The notes: generated by a model not told the origin, from the letters alone. 64,000 nucleotides of DNA from Stenotrophomonas ginsengisoli (GCF_001431485.1 NZ_LDJM01000003.1:17662-81661), one strand, 5' to 3'. Shown: positions 36,717 to 48,325, numbered from the stretch's first letter. A program made the numbers and translations.

Positions 36717-38093
<1,377 letters not shown>

Positions 38094-38263
38094 GATGACT
38101 TCTTGGGCGCCGAACAGACGGCTGGACCCTCGATTATCGGCGTCTTGGCCGCAATTGTCATAGCCTGACTTCAGTGGCCAGCAAGGAAACGCCGGGTGGC
38201 CGGCCGCACCGGCGACAGCCGCCCCGGCGGCAAACCGGCCGGGGCGTGAGCGCAGCAACCCGC

Positions 38264-38485
38264 TCAATGGGTGGTCTTGTCCTCGAACATCCGCATCAGC
38301 CGTTGTTTCACCACCAGTTTTTCCCGTTTCATCTGCCCAAGGGTGGCGTCATTGACAGCCAGCACGCCCAGCTCGGCATCCATGCACTGTCGGTTGAGCT
38401 TGCGGTGGCGGTTGTAGAGCTGACGGAACTCTGCATCGTCGTGCAGCAATGAATCCACCGTTTCCTGCGGGTGCCCTTCAAACAT
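38264..38485 (-). CDS. YdcH-family DUF465 protein
   Basis: A 73-residue helical protein of unknown function. The sequence MFEGHPQETVDSLLHDDAEF, then YNRHRKLNRQCMDAE and QMKREKLVVKQRLMRMF matches the DUF465 family (YdcH), short two-helix hairpins. An AGGTTG ribosome site precedes the ATG. It lies upstream of cbs with 170 bp between, which holds no gene. Confidence 0.88.
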   Translation of the reverse strand: MFEGHPQETVDSLLHDDAEFRQLYNRHRKLNRQCMDAELGVLAVNDATLGQMKREKLVVKQRLMRMFEDKTTH

Positions 38486-38804
38486 GATCAACCTCCGTCT
38501 ACGGATACAACAACGCCCCGGCCGACAGGCACGGGGCGTGGATGGACAAGCAGAAGCACGGCAATCCGGGGCTGGCCCCGCACCCAACCGATGATGGGAC
38601 GCGACAAAACCGACGCACGCAACGATGTGACCATGCCGCCCTCCTGCGCTGTCCGGGCGGCACAAATGCAGCCCGGACAATCGACCCTACGCCGCTTGCG
38701 ACGGGCCTGCAAGTGGCACCGCCCGGTTGGTTTGGTGAAACCGGGGAGGACATTCAGCCCGCCCACAGGATCGACAAAAAACCAACCAATTCAGCCGCTT
38801 GGAT
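38486..38804. other. Intergenic region without a recognisable gene
   Basis: About 320 bp between the DUF465 gene and the OmpA-like gene. A short GC-rich hairpin (CGCCCCG with CGGGGCG, 38514-38538) lies 29 bp upstream of the DUF465 start. No coding frame here has a convincing composition. Confidence 0.5.
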
Positions 38805-39692
38805 TTACGGAGCGATAACAATCTCGGCGGCACGGGCACGCGTGGCCGCGCTGGTCTTGCCGACCACCTGCAGGCGGCTGGCCGCCACGCCGGCCCGGGT
38901 GAGGGCATCGCGGATGGCTTCGGCACGGCGCTGGCCGATCCCGGCGGCGCGGTCATAGCCTTCGATGCGGACCCGCCCACGCTTGCCGGCAATGGCCAGA
39001 TACTCGGCCACGGCCTTGAGCTGGTTGGCCGCCTCGGCGCTCAACTGCGCATTGCCGCTGCCGAAGGCACTGCTGCCCAGGCTCAGCACTTCACCGCGGG
39101 CTTCGAACTTGGAGTCCGGCAGGCGGTGACCGGACACCAGCTCGGCTTCCTCGCGGGCCAGGCGCGCCGCCGTGCGCTGGGCCTCGTTCAGGCGGGCGGC
39201 CTGGTTGCCCGAGGCGGTGGCCAGGGCCAGCTCGGCATCCTGCCGGGCCAGCAGCTCGGCTTCGGCGTTCTGGCGCAGCAATTCGGCTTCTTCGGCCTGC
39301 AGCTGGGCCTGACGGCGCAGGGCTTCGGCCTCGGCGCGGGCACGGGCAGCCTCGCGACGGCTGCCCTCGATCAGCAACTCGGCGCGCTGGCGGTCCAGTG
39401 CATTGACCTGGTGGCGGGCAGCGGCGGCACGCGCCGCGGCCTCGGCAATCTCGACCCGGCGCCCGGCCAGGTAGGCGGCCTGCTCCTGGTCACGCTTGCG
39501 TGCATCAAGCAGGGCCTGGATCGCCTGACGGGCCTGCAGCTGCTCCAGCGGCGCCTGGTCGGCGGTGGCCGGGTTGGCCTGCAAGGCGGCCAGACGCTGG
39601 CCCAGGGCGGCGGCCTGGGCGTCATCCTCGACCGCCAGCCCGGTGCCCGGCAGGGCCAGGGCGATCCCCAACATCAGTGCCATGCCCTTCAT
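38805..39692 (-). CDS. DUF4398/OmpA-like periplasmic protein
   Basis: A 295-residue secreted protein. Residues 1-20 are a signal peptide; residues about 25-190 form a long Ala/Glu/Arg-rich helix, probably a coiled coil, of the DUF4398 type. Residues about 195-295 are an OmpA-like domain (SSAFGSGNAQLSAEAANQLK, then RVRIEGYDR and QRRAEAIRDALTRAGVAASR), which normally binds peptidoglycan. It may link the outer membrane or a periplasmic partner to the cell wall. It overlaps the smaller DUF4398 gene by 4 bp. Confidence 0.82.
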   Translation of the reverse strand: MKGMALMLGIALALPGTGLAVEDDAQAAALGQRLAALQANPATADQAPLEQLQARQAIQALLDARKRDQEQAAYLAGRRVEIAEAAARAAAARHQVNALDRQRAELLIEGSRREAARARAEAEALRRQAQLQAEEAELLRQNAEAELLARQDAELALATASGNQAARLNEAQRTAARLAREEAELVSGHRLPDSKFEARGEVLSLGSSAFGSGNAQLSAEAANQLKAVAEYLAIAGKRGRVRIEGYDRAAGIGQRRAEAIRDALTRAGVAASRLQVVGKTSAATRARAAEIVIAP

Positions 39693-40072
39693 CGTGCGCC
39701 CTCCCCGCCCAGGCTGCGCTGCAGCTGGACGATCTCGGCACGGCGCTGCTGCAGGTCGGCATTGGCCACCGCCTCCTCGCTCAGCACCCGGGCCAGGTCG
39801 GCATCGGCGGCGGCGCGCTGGGCCAGCAGAGGGGCCTGCTTGCGCTGGCGGCGGTCCAGTGCAGCGGTCTGTGCGGCACTGAGGCCATCACGGGCGGTGC
39901 TGATCAGCTCAAAGGCATATTGGTCGGCATCTGCGTCGGTGGCGCGTTGCACCGCCACCGCAGCGGCGGCCAGATCCGCACTGGCATCCTGGGCCAGGGC
40001 GGGCATGCTGAGCGCCAAAGCGCAGGCGACCGCACACAGCGATCGGGACAAGTATGCGAAGCTAACAGTCAT
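39689..40072 (-). CDS. DUF4398 domain protein, secreted
   Basis: A 127-residue protein with a signal peptide (ending ALAQDAS) and a helical body rich in Ala, Gln and Arg of DUF4398 type (QYAFELISTARDGLSAAQTAA). Its function is unknown. It is co-translated with the OmpA-like gene, whose N-terminal half is related in composition, so the two products may interact as helical partners in the periplasm. It is divergent from pilU. Confidence 0.75.
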   Translation of the reverse strand: MTVSFAYLSRSLCAVACALALSMPALAQDASADLAAAAVAVQRATDADADQYAFELISTARDGLSAAQTAALDRRQRKQAPLLAQRAAADADLARVLSEEAVANADLQQRRAEIVQLQRSLGGEGAR

Positions 40073-40168
40073 TGGGGAGCCGTGGCTGAAGTCCAGTCCC
40101 GGCCATTGTCGTCAAGCCTTGCCCGTGCATGCAACGGCAACAGGCAGTTCATTGGGGAACCATTGCGC

Positions 40169-41308
40169 ATGGATATCGGCTATTTCCTGAAGCTGATGAC
40201 CGAAAAGAACGCTTCGGACATGTTCTTGACCACCGGCGCGCCGGTGTACATCAAGATCGAGGGCAAGCTTTATCCGCTGGGCAGCACCGGCCTGCCGCCG
40301 GGCATGGTCAAGAAGATCGCCTACTCGCTGATGGACGAGGGCCAGGTACCGCAGTTCGAACGCGACCTGGAGCTCAACATGGCCATTGCGGTGGCCGAGG
40401 CGGGGCGTTTCCGCGTCAACGTGTTCAAGCAGCGCGGCGAAGTGGGCATGGTGATCCGTGCGATCAAGAGCCGCATCCCGAGCATCGAGGAGCTCAACCT
40501 GCCGCCGGTGCTCAAGGACGTGATCATGTCCCCGCGCGGGCTGGTGCTGGTGGTGGGGTCCACCGGTTCGGGCAAGTCCACGGCCCTGGCTTCGATGATC
40601 GACCACCGCAACACCACCTCCACCGGGCACATCCTCACCATCGAGGACCCGATCGAGTTCCTGCACAAGCACAAGCAGTCCATCGTCAACCAGCGCGAGG
40701 TCGGCCTGGACACCCATGCCTTCCACAACGCGCTGAAGAACGCGATGCGAGAGGCGCCGGACGTTATCCTGATCGGCGAAATCCTCGATGCCGAGACCAT
40801 GGAAGCGGCCATCGCCTTCGCCGAAACAGGCCACCTGTGCCTGGCCACCCTGCACTCCAACAACGCCGACCAGGCGATCGAGCGCATCCTCAACTTCTTC
40901 CCGGAAAGTGCGCACAAGAATGTGCTGATGAACCTGGCCCTGAACCTGCGTTCGGTGGTCTCGCTGCGCCTGGTGCGCGGCGTGGACGGCCGCCGCCGCC
41001 CGGCCACCGAGGTCCTGCTCAACACCCCGATGATCCGCGACCTGCTGCGCCGCGGCGAGGTGCACGAGGTCAAGCCGGCAATGGAAGCCTCGCTGGAAGA
41101 CGGCATGGAAACCTTCGACCAGTGCCTGTTCCGGATGACCAAGGAAGGCCTGATCGAGCTGGAATCGGCCCTCAATGCGGCCGACTCGCGTGATGGCCTG
41201 GCCCTGAAGTTCCGCCTGTCCGAGGGTGCCGATGCCGAGCACGACCCCTACGCCGACTACGACGCCCCGCAAGGCAATGGCGGGATGAAGTTCAGCAGCG
41301 GCTTCTGA
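40169..41308 (+). CDS. pilU: Type IV pilus retraction ATPase PilU
   Basis: Cytoplasmic hexameric ATPase (379 residues) that assists PilT in pilus retraction and twitching. It begins MDIGYFLKLMTEKNASDMFL and has Walker A VVGSTGSGKSTALASMIDHR (near residue 126), the Asp box TIEDPIEFLHKHKQSIVNQR, Walker B LIGEILDAETMEAAIAFAET, and the His box TLHSNNADQ. The usual GEIRD of PilT is GEILD here. pilT is not adjacent in this window. The long C-terminal Asp/Tyr-rich tail is typical of PilU. Confidence 0.93.
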   Translation: MDIGYFLKLMTEKNASDMFLTTGAPVYIKIEGKLYPLGSTGLPPGMVKKIAYSLMDEGQVPQFERDLELNMAIAVAEAGRFRVNVFKQRGEVGMVIRAIKSRIPSIEELNLPPVLKDVIMSPRGLVLVVGSTGSGKSTALASMIDHRNTTSTGHILTIEDPIEFLHKHKQSIVNQREVGLDTHAFHNALKNAMREAPDVILIGEILDAETMEAAIAFAETGHLCLATLHSNNADQAIERILNFFPESAHKNVLMNLALNLRSVVSLRLVRGVDGRRRPATEVLLNTPMIRDLLRRGEVHEVKPAMEASLEDGMETFDQCLFRMTKEGLIELESALNAADSRDGLALKFRLSEGADAEHDPYADYDAPQGNGGMKFSSGF

Positions 41309-41330
41309 TCCAGCACTGGCGCAACAAACG

Positions 41331-41358
41331 ACAGGCCCCGCATTGCGGGGCCTGTCTG
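41331..41358. terminator. Bidirectional terminator between pilU and maiA
   Basis: Perfect stem 41331-41341 with 41345-41355, loop ATT; it lies between convergent genes. No long T-run. Confidence 0.7.
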
Positions 41359-41378
41359 TATCTGCATCACGGCAAGGC

Positions 41379-42035
41379 TCAGACCGCGTCGGGCTGGGCC
41401 TCGGGCGCGGCAGCAGCGAAGGCCGGCAGGGCCTGACAGGCCTGCTCCACCGCCAGCAGCTGCGGGTAGGCGCCCAGGTCCAGGTTGAAGCGCCGGGCGT
41501 TGTACAGCTGCGGGATCAGGCAGCAATCGGCCATGCCGGGCGTGTCGCCGTGGCAGAAGCGCCCCGGGCGGACCGCCAACAGCGCTTCCATCGCGGCAAA
41601 GCCCTCGGCCATCCAGTGCCGGGTCCATGCCAGGCGGGCGTCCTCGTCGGCCGCCAGCTCGCGACCCAGGTACTGCATCACCCGCAGGTTGCCCAGCGGA
41701 TGCACATCGCAGGCGATCAGCTGGGCCAGTGCACGCACCCGCCCGCGGCCGGCCGCATCGGCCGGCAGCAGGGCCGGGGTGTGCGGGAAGGCCTCGTCCA
41801 GATATTCCAGGATCGCCAGCGACTGGGTCAGCACCACCCCGTCGTGTTCCAGCACCGGCACCAGCTGCTGCGGGTTGCGCGCCGCATGCGCGGCGCTGTG
41901 CTGCTCACCGCCATCGCGCACCAGGTGCACGGGGCGGTCCTGCCAGGCCAGGCCCTTCAAGCCCAGGCCGATGCGCACACGGTAGGCCGCACTGGAGCGC
42001 CAGTAGCCGTACAGCACCAGCGCAGGCGTGCTCAT
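41379..42035 (-). CDS. maiA: Maleylacetoacetate isomerase (zeta-class GST)
   Basis: Isomerises maleylacetoacetate to fumarylacetoacetate in tyrosine/homogentisate breakdown, using glutathione. The 218-residue protein has the zeta-class motif WRSSAAYRVRIGL (residues 12-24), NPQQLVPVLEHDG and QSLAILEYLDEAFP (glutathione-binding N-terminal domain), then a helical C-terminal domain with VHPLGNLRVMQYLG. The first Cys/Ser motif is SSAAYRVRI rather than SSCSxRVRI. It overlaps fahA by 4 bp. Confidence 0.9.
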   Translation of the reverse strand: MSTPALVLYGYWRSSAAYRVRIGLGLKGLAWQDRPVHLVRDGGEQHSAAHAARNPQQLVPVLEHDGVVLTQSLAILEYLDEAFPHTPALLPADAAGRGRVRALAQLIACDVHPLGNLRVMQYLGRELAADEDARLAWTRHWMAEGFAAMEALLAVRPGRFCHGDTPGMADCCLIPQLYNARRFNLDLGAYPQLLAVEQACQALPAFAAAAPEAQPDAV

Positions 42036-43021
42036 GCCTGCGGCACCTGGGTGATGCGCTGCACGATCGCACCGAACAGGCTGTGGCCGTCGGCATCGAG
42101 CATTTCGATGCGCACCACATCGCCAAAATCCATGAACGGCGTGCTCGGCTTGCCGTCGCGCAGGGTTTCCACCACGCGCTGCTCGGCAAAGCAGGAAGCG
42201 CCCTTGCTGGTGTCTTCATTGGCGATGGTGCCCGAACCAACAATGGTGCCGGCGGTCAGCGGCCGGGTCTTGGCGGCATGGGCCACCAGCTGGGCGAAGT
42301 TGAACTGCATGTCCACCCCGGCTTCCGGCGCGCCGAACCATTCACCGTTGATGTGGGTGAGCAGGGGCAGGTGCAGCTTGCTGTCACGCCAGGCAGCGCC
42401 CAGCTCGTCGGGGGTCACGAACACCGGGCTCAGGGCCGAACGCGGCTTGGACTGCAAAAAGCCGAAGCCCTTGGCCAGCTCGCCCGGAATCAGGTTGCGC
42501 AGGGAGACATCGTTGACCAGGCCGACCAGCTGGATATGGCCAGCGGCCTGTTCCGGGCTGGCGGCCATCGGCACGTCATCGGTGATGACCACGATTTCCG
42601 CTTCCAGGTCGATGCCGTACGCATTGCTGGGCACCTGTACCGGGTCGCGCGGGCCGTAGAAGCCGGCACTGGTGGCCTGGTACATCAGCGGGTCGCTGTA
42701 GAAGCTTTCCGGCACTTCGGCGCCACGGGCGCGGCGCACGCGCTCCACATGCGGCAGGTAGGCCGAGCCATCGACAAACTCATAGGCGCGCGGCAGCGGC
42801 GCGGCCAGGGCGGCCATGTCCAGGTCAAAAGCGCCGTCGGCGTCGCCGGCCTGCAGGCGGGCGTACAGCGCCTGCAGCTGCGGGGCAGCCTGCGCCCAGT
42901 TGTCCAGTGCCTGCTGCAGGGTCGCGGCAATGCTGCCGGCCGATACCGCGCGGGACAGGTCACGGCTGACCACAATCAGGCTGCCATCGCGCCCACCCTG
43001 CTTCAACGAACCCAGTTTCAT
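42032..43021 (-). CDS. fahA: Fumarylacetoacetate hydrolase family protein
   Basis: Predicted to split fumarylacetoacetate to fumarate and acetoacetate, the last step of tyrosine degradation. The 329-residue protein matches the FAH fold with metal residues in GIDLEAEIVVITDDVPM (near residue 145) and the C-terminal TAGTIVGSGTIANEDTSKG. Start at 43021 has a GGAGGGG ribosome site. Coupled to maiA, which supports the pathway assignment; the acetoacetate product could be used by ScoAB. Confidence 0.9.
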   Translation of the reverse strand: MKLGSLKQGGRDGSLIVVSRDLSRAVSAGSIAATLQQALDNWAQAAPQLQALYARLQAGDADGAFDLDMAALAAPLPRAYEFVDGSAYLPHVERVRRARGAEVPESFYSDPLMYQATSAGFYGPRDPVQVPSNAYGIDLEAEIVVITDDVPMAASPEQAAGHIQLVGLVNDVSLRNLIPGELAKGFGFLQSKPRSALSPVFVTPDELGAAWRDSKLHLPLLTHINGEWFGAPEAGVDMQFNFAQLVAHAAKTRPLTAGTIVGSGTIANEDTSKGASCFAEQRVVETLRDGKPSTPFMDFGDVVRIEMLDADGHSLFGAIVQRITQVPQA

Positions 43022-43374
43022 TGCCCCTCCGGCACTGCTGATCAATAGGTTTCAAGTGTAACCACATGAACGGCAAAGCGCGCCGTGCACCGCAGCAGCA
43101 ACCTGAACAGGCAGCGATACGCTACAATCGCCCCGTTTGCAACGGCCGTCCGTTTCCCTGCCGGGACCCGCCGGCGCCGTGGAGGCACTCCTCCAGCGCC
43201 CGCCCCCACTCCGACGCCGTTCGTCGTGCAAGCCAGTCGTGCGCATCCGCCCACCGCTGACTTTCGACCTCTCGCAGCGCGGTTCACGGGAACGCTTTCG
43301 AGACAACGCGGCCGCCAATGCGGCCCACGCCACGCCGACCGGCGCTGGCGTCACTGATCTTGCCTGGAATCATC
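43022..43374 (+). promoter_or_regulatory. Upstream region of rhlE with candidate -10
   Basis: About 350 bp without a gene. TACAAT at 43123-43128 is a good -10 box, giving a leader of roughly 240 nt; a clear -35 is not seen. A long leader would fit cold-shock style control of an RNA helicase, but this is inference. Confidence 0.35.
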
Positions 43375-44832
<1,458 letters not shown>

Positions 44833-44867
44833 TCGCCTGCGCTGCACGCAGCGCTGACAGTGGAACA

Positions 44868-44903
44868 AGACAAAGGCCGGGCAATGCCCGGCCTTTGTTG
44901 TTG
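44868..44903. terminator. Terminator, left copy of a 36-bp repeat flanking the effector module
   Basis: Hairpin (CAAAGGCCGGGC and its complement, loop AAT) between the convergent rhlE and effector genes. The full 36 bp recurs exactly at 48256-48291 in the same orientation. Confidence 0.75.
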
Positions 44904-44923
44904 GCCGCCATGGCAAGGCAGAC

Positions 44924-46248
44924 TCAGCCCAGCGCCATACCGCGCCCTGCAGGTTCTGCCTGGGCCACTTGCGCCACCATTTCTGCGGCCAACCCCTGCT
45001 CACGCTGATGTTCCAGCACCTGCAATTGCTGCACAGACTGCGCAAACGGGGTTTGTACGGCCAACGCCGTATCCATCCCGGCACGATGATGGGCGGGGTT
45101 GTCCGCATCGCCCTGCACCACAAATACCCGGCTGCCCGCCGGGGCGCTGTCGGTGGCCACGCTGAGCAACACCTGATCCACCCGCTGCAGGCCTTGCGAT
45201 GCAGCCAGCAACGTCAGACTGCCAGCCATGCACTGGCTGTGCGTATCCCAGGGCTTTCCGGCCATGGCATCGAGCCTTTCAACCCCGGCCACGCATTGCC
45301 GGTACAGCGGCTGATGCAACATCCCGGGGGCAACCCGGCAGTCTGCAACTCGGCTTCATGACTGCCCGCCTGCGGCTGCACAGGCTCGGCATCGGCAACC
45401 AGCCACGGGCTGGCCATGATCGGCCGATGCTGGTTCGGGTCATCCGGGTGGAACTGCTCACGCAGTTGCTGCCGATCCATTCGCAACTGGCGCAGGTCAT
45501 TGAGTGTTTCCAGCGTTTCCGGGCTGGTGACCGGGGAGGAAAAGTGCAGTTGCCGCTGCGCATCTTGCACTTGCATCCAACCTCCCGATTTTTCATCGAA
45601 GCGGTAATACCGCCCGTCCAGCGCAATACGATGCGGGTCGGTATTGGATTGCGCCCCCAATGCAACGTTGCGGGCCTTGCCCATGGCTTCCAGATAGGCA
45701 TTTGCATCAAGCTGGTCATCGTTGTACTGGTGTGACACCGCAAGCGTTGTTGCGGCCAGCCGCGTCACTCCCTTAAAGCTGTTGTCACGCAGCATCGCCC
45801 AGACCTTCTCGGCCTCCTCATCGCCACCGTGCCGTCGCGCCGCTTCCAGCAGCTGGCGTGGGGTCCAGCCATCCGGGTTGATGCCGTACTGCCGGAATAT
45901 CGGGTCATGGGAATCCTGTACGTCCTTGGCTGGCAGGTTCAGCGCCAGGTCGGGCCTGCCAGCTTCGAAATGCTTGAAACGCAGCGCAAAGTCCGCCCGC
46001 ATCAGGTCAACCCCGAAACCGTGCCAGCCACGCTCGCCCAAGGCCACGCCGTCGGCACGGGCCTGGTTGTCGGCAAAGACGTTGGCCGTTGCCCCCGGCG
46101 CATTGTCGTTGCGCACCACCCCAAGAGCCAGCAGTGGATAGCCATCGTTGCCGGCCTTGTGTGACAGGTAGTTGAAGTACAGCTCGCGATTACCGCTTAC
46201 AGCATAAAACCGCAGGATTTCGATGTCCTTGGCGTTCAATCCTTCCAT
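44924..46248 (-). pseudogene. XVIPCD-containing antibacterial type IV secretion effector (X-Tfe), one-base frameshift
   Basis: The N-terminal frame (from 46248, MEGLNAKDIEILRFYAVSGN) encodes an unknown toxin domain. Near 45323-45330, in a CCCGGGGG run, the frame is lost. The other frame (HQPLYRQCVAGVERL, ASQGLQRVDQVLLS, RVFVVQGDADNPAHHRA, AVQTPFAQSVQQLQ, ending at 44924) is a classic XVIPCD, the signal that binds the X-T4SS coupling protein VirD4. The length is 1325 bases, one short of a multiple of three; corrected it would be about 441 residues. As it stands, the product has a scrambled tail and should not be secreted, unless a sequencing error or slippage restores it. Confidence 0.8.
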
Positions 46249-46260
46249 GGTGCTTCCTGT

Positions 46261-47127
46261 TTATTGGTGTGGTGATACCAGGTGGTCAAAGAACAGCGCG
46301 CGCGCCTTGTCCTCGATCTGCTGCCAATCCTTCAGGCCGAGCCGTACGTAGGTGATGCGCACCAGCGTGCTGTGCTCGGGCAGCATGAATTGATGCGTGC
46401 ATTCGGAATACGGCTCCTGCATATGCCGGTACATCAACCCATCTCGAAACACCACCCCAGTGCCGCCGACCTCGCGTGAGGTGCAGCGGATCAGCCGGTC
46501 CACCTCACCGGCCGCATCGCGGGTAATGAACCAGTCCTGGTGCCAATCCGCCTCCATCACCGGCGCACTCGCTCGTGTCCCCCTGCTGGCGTGATATTCG
46601 CGGATACGTGGCAGGTCGGCGTAGTAAGGCAGCAAGCCGTATACCGGCTCGCCGACGATGCGCCCTGCCAGCGACTCTGATGGATTGTCGACCTCAAAAT
46701 CCAGAGGCGTGTAAGCATTGCGCATGGCCTGGCGCAGCTCGATCCTGTCGATGTAATCATAAGCAAAGCGGACCGTCCGCATGGACACATCCAACTTGAG
46801 GTTCATCCGCTCGCCCGGCGCAAACGGTTGCAGGCCCGGATACTGCAGCACCAGTGCGAAACGCCCATCAAACTCGGTACCCATCTGGCTGTAAAACAGG
46901 TGCTGCGGCATTTCCAGCAGGTAGGGCCCGACGCAGGCCTGCTTGAGCGGCGGCGGGTTCTGGAAAGGGTCCTGCGGGCCGATACTGCGCTGCCGGGTGC
47001 AACCCTGCTCATTGGTCTGGGTAGTCGGCACCGACGTCTGTGCCTGCGCCTTGCGCTCGCCACAGGCCAGCAACGGCAGCAACAGCGCCGCGCCGGCCAT
47101 GGCCCACAACCGCATCCCTTGCTTCAT
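46261..47127 (-). CDS. Candidate X-Tfi immunity lipoprotein, copy 2
   Basis: A 288-residue lipoprotein with signal peptide and lipobox LLAC (Cys about residue 22). The N-terminal core with CVGPYLLEMPQHLFYSQMG resembles Tli4-type immunity proteins. It ends 13 bp before the effector gene on the same strand, the usual immunity position for X-T4SS effectors. It is a near-identical paralogue of the next upstream gene, differing mainly around residues 125-165. Immunity is inferred from the lipoprotein export signal and the location. Confidence 0.72.
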   Translation of the reverse strand: MKQGMRLWAMAGAALLLPLLACGERKAQAQTSVPTTQTNEQGCTRQRSIGPQDPFQNPPPLKQACVGPYLLEMPQHLFYSQMGTEFDGRFALVLQYPGLQPFAPGERMNLKLDVSMRTVRFAYDYIDRIELRQAMRNAYTPLDFEVDNPSESLAGRIVGEPVYGLLPYYADLPRIREYHASRGTRASAPVMEADWHQDWFITRDAAGEVDRLIRCTSREVGGTGVVFRDGLMYRHMQEPYSECTHQFMLPEHSTLVRITYVRLGLKDWQQIEDKARALFFDHLVSPHQ

Positions 47128-47305
47128 CGCCCATCACCCGGTTTCCTGACCGGCGTCCATCCTCGGCCACGACCATGGACCCAGGCAAGTGGCGCCATCA
47201 CACAACGGGAAAACGACAGCTTGTGGAGCCCAGACCTGCACCGCCCTGTGACCAATCCACACCGTGCCGCCTTGGCTGCAGTCGATCAGCCAAGCCCTAA
47301 GCCGC

Positions 47306-48175
47306 TTACAGCGAGCGTTGCTCTGGTAGCACCAAGTGGTCAAAGAACAGGGCGCGCGCCTTGGCCTCGATCTGCTGCCAATCCTTCAGGCCAAGCCGTA
47401 CGTAGGTAATGCGCACCAGCGTGCTGTGGTCAGGCAGCATGAATTGATGCTCGCATTCGGAATAGGACTCCTGCATGTTTCGGTACATCAGCCCATCACG
47501 GAACACCACCCCGGTGCCGCCGACCTCACGCGAGGTGCAGCGGATCAACCGGTCCACCTCGCCGGCCGCATCGCGGGTAATGAACCAGTCCTGGTGCCAG
47601 TCCGCCTTCATCACCGGAGCATCGGCCCGTATGCCTTGGCTAGCGTTGTAGGCACGGATACGCGGCAGGTCGGCGTAGTAAGGCAGCAGGCCGTATACCG
47701 GCTCGCCAGCAATACGCCCCTCCAGCGTCCTTGACGGATCTGCCGGGTCGCCCCAGATCGGGATATAGGAATTGCGCATGGCCTGGCGCAGCTCGATGCG
47801 GTCGATATACCAGTAAGCAAAGGCCACCGTGCGCATGGACACGTCCAGCTTGAGGTTCATCCGCTCGCCCGGCGCAAACGGCTGCAGGCCCGGATACTGC
47901 AGCACCAAGCCGAAACTACCATCGAATTCGGCGCCCATCTGGCTGTAGAACAGGTGCTGCGGCATTTCCAGAAGATAAGGCCCGACGCAGGCCTGCTTGA
48001 GCGGTGGTGGGTTCTGGAAAGGGTCCTGCGGGCCGATACTGCGCTGCCGGGTGCAACCCTGCTCATTGGTCTGGGTGGTCGGCACCGACGCCTGTGCCTT
48101 GCGCTCGCCACAGGCCAGCAACGGCAGCAACAGCACAGCGCCGGCCATGACCCACAACCGCATCCCTTGCTTCAT
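47306..48175 (-). CDS. Candidate X-Tfi immunity lipoprotein, copy 1
   Basis: A 289-residue lipoprotein, tandem duplicate of the gene at 46261-47127. Both start MKQGMRLW, share the LLAC lipobox and the segment VYGLLPYYADLPRI, and both end with a KALFFDHLV-like tail (here KARALFFDHLVLPEQ). The greatest differences are in residues about 115-165 (for example AYWYIDRIELRQ against AYDYIDRIELRQ and the following loop). Roughly 80 bp upstream are duplicated as well. A pair of diverging immunity proteins suggests protection against related toxin variants. Confidence 0.72.
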   Translation of the reverse strand: MKQGMRLWVMAGAVLLLPLLACGERKAQASVPTTQTNEQGCTRQRSIGPQDPFQNPPPLKQACVGPYLLEMPQHLFYSQMGAEFDGSFGLVLQYPGLQPFAPGERMNLKLDVSMRTVAFAYWYIDRIELRQAMRNSYIPIWGDPADPSRTLEGRIAGEPVYGLLPYYADLPRIRAYNASQGIRADAPVMKADWHQDWFITRDAAGEVDRLIRCTSREVGGTGVVFRDGLMYRNMQESYSECEHQFMLPDHSTLVRITYVRLGLKDWQQIEAKARALFFDHLVLPEQRSL

Positions 48176-48255
48176 CGCCCATCACCCGGTTTTCTACCCA
48201 GCGCACATCCTCGGCCACGGCCTTTGACCTGAGCAAGTGACCGCATCACTAAAAC

Positions 48256-48291
48256 AGACAAAGGCCGGGCAATGCCCGGCCTTTGTTGTTG
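48256..48291. terminator. Terminator, right copy of a 36-bp repeat flanking the effector module
   Basis: The same 36 bp as at 44868-44903, in direct orientation. It lies downstream of the M14 peptidase gene and upstream of the first immunity gene. Confidence 0.75.
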
Positions 48292-48325
48292 CTGATCGCG
48301 GCCAGAGCCGCTCCCACACCGGGCC

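Noticed and set aside
45214..45320. The scrambled tail after the frameshift as a natural effector C-terminus
   Set aside because: It lacks any XVIPCD feature, while the other frame has a complete one.
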